Shown: piece after piece, positions 5,269 to 5,293 of the stretch
Layout: each line of letters opens with the position of its first letter
Numbering within the stretch: position 1 is the first letter of the stretch
Assembly: GCA_025453715.1 (NCBI GenBank)
Contig: JALOPT010000126.1
Location: 1-5,293 of the forward strand
Length of the DNA stretch: 5,293 nucleotides
Origin: Methanoregulaceae archaeon
Lineage (GTDB): Archaea; Halobacteriota; Methanomicrobia; Methanomicrobiales; Methanospirillaceae
Direction: 5' to 3'
Notes under the pieces: model-generated
What the model saw: only the letters and a program-made list of their open reading frames with translations
What the model was told of the DNA's origin: nothing
Database searches by the model: none
Translations under genes and position numbers: made by a program

Positions 5269-5293
5269 CTTCGCGCCTTCGCGTCTTCGCGTG
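5269..5293. repeat. Short tandem octamer array CTTCGCG(C/T), cut by the window edge
   Basis: Three consecutive octamers, CTTCGCGC (5269-5276), CTTCGCGT (5277-5284) and CTTCGCGT (5285-5292), end at the window edge and may continue. From memory, arrays of this type (TTCGCG/TTTGCG octamers) recur in intergenic DNA of many archaea and bacteria and are dispersed over the chromosome. They are not coding. Function is unknown. Confidence 0.6.

Overview
The window looks like a chromosomal segment of a methanogenic archaeon, most likely in or near the Methanomicrobiales (Methanoregula/Methanosphaerula-like). This is inferred from four things: the REC-PAS-PAS signalling protein with its typical 'FTGKGREEVV' and 'NPVIELNNKGQISYFNEAA' style sequences, a DUF5518-like small membrane protein, TATA-box-type promoters with an archaeal GGGTGAT ribosome binding site, and moderate G+C coding DNA separated by AT-rich intergenic DNA. 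No rRNA, tRNA, CRISPR array, transposase or integrase was seen.

Layout. (1) Positions 36-1625, + strand: a CHAD domain joined to a Ppx/GppA-type HD domain, a protein probably linked to polyphosphate. Its reading frame stays open to the left edge, so the true start could lie outside. (2) 1626-1881: a convergent intergenic stretch with an oligo-T candidate terminator. (3) 1882-3024, - strand: an orphan response regulator, receiver plus two PAS domains, with no kinase or DNA-binding output. It starts at GTG behind a strong Shine-Dalgarno. (4) 3025-3469: a 445-bp divergent region holding a hairpin on the signalling-gene side, an AT-rich block with a perfect 20-bp palindrome that contains a TATA box, and a small GC-rich island with stem-loops that could be a leader or small RNA. 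(5) 3470-4381, + strand: a monofunctional proline dehydrogenase with all recognisable active-site residues. (6) 4411-4752, - strand: the DUF5518-like membrane protein, convergent with the dehydrogenase and with a clear TATA box. (7) 4753-5293: about 540 bp without a confident gene. It holds a candidate 51-residue minus-strand ORF, several short hairpins and repeats, and a tandem octamer array at the right edge that runs off the window.

The genes are arranged in alternating orientations and do not form an operon. No shared pathway is evident: polyphosphate binding, signal transduction, proline oxidation and a small membrane protein sit side by side. The most unusual items are the CHAD-HD fusion without the Ppx catalytic half, the isolated methanogen proline dehydrogenase, and the structured divergent intergenic region. 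I did not find a clear new multi-gene system.
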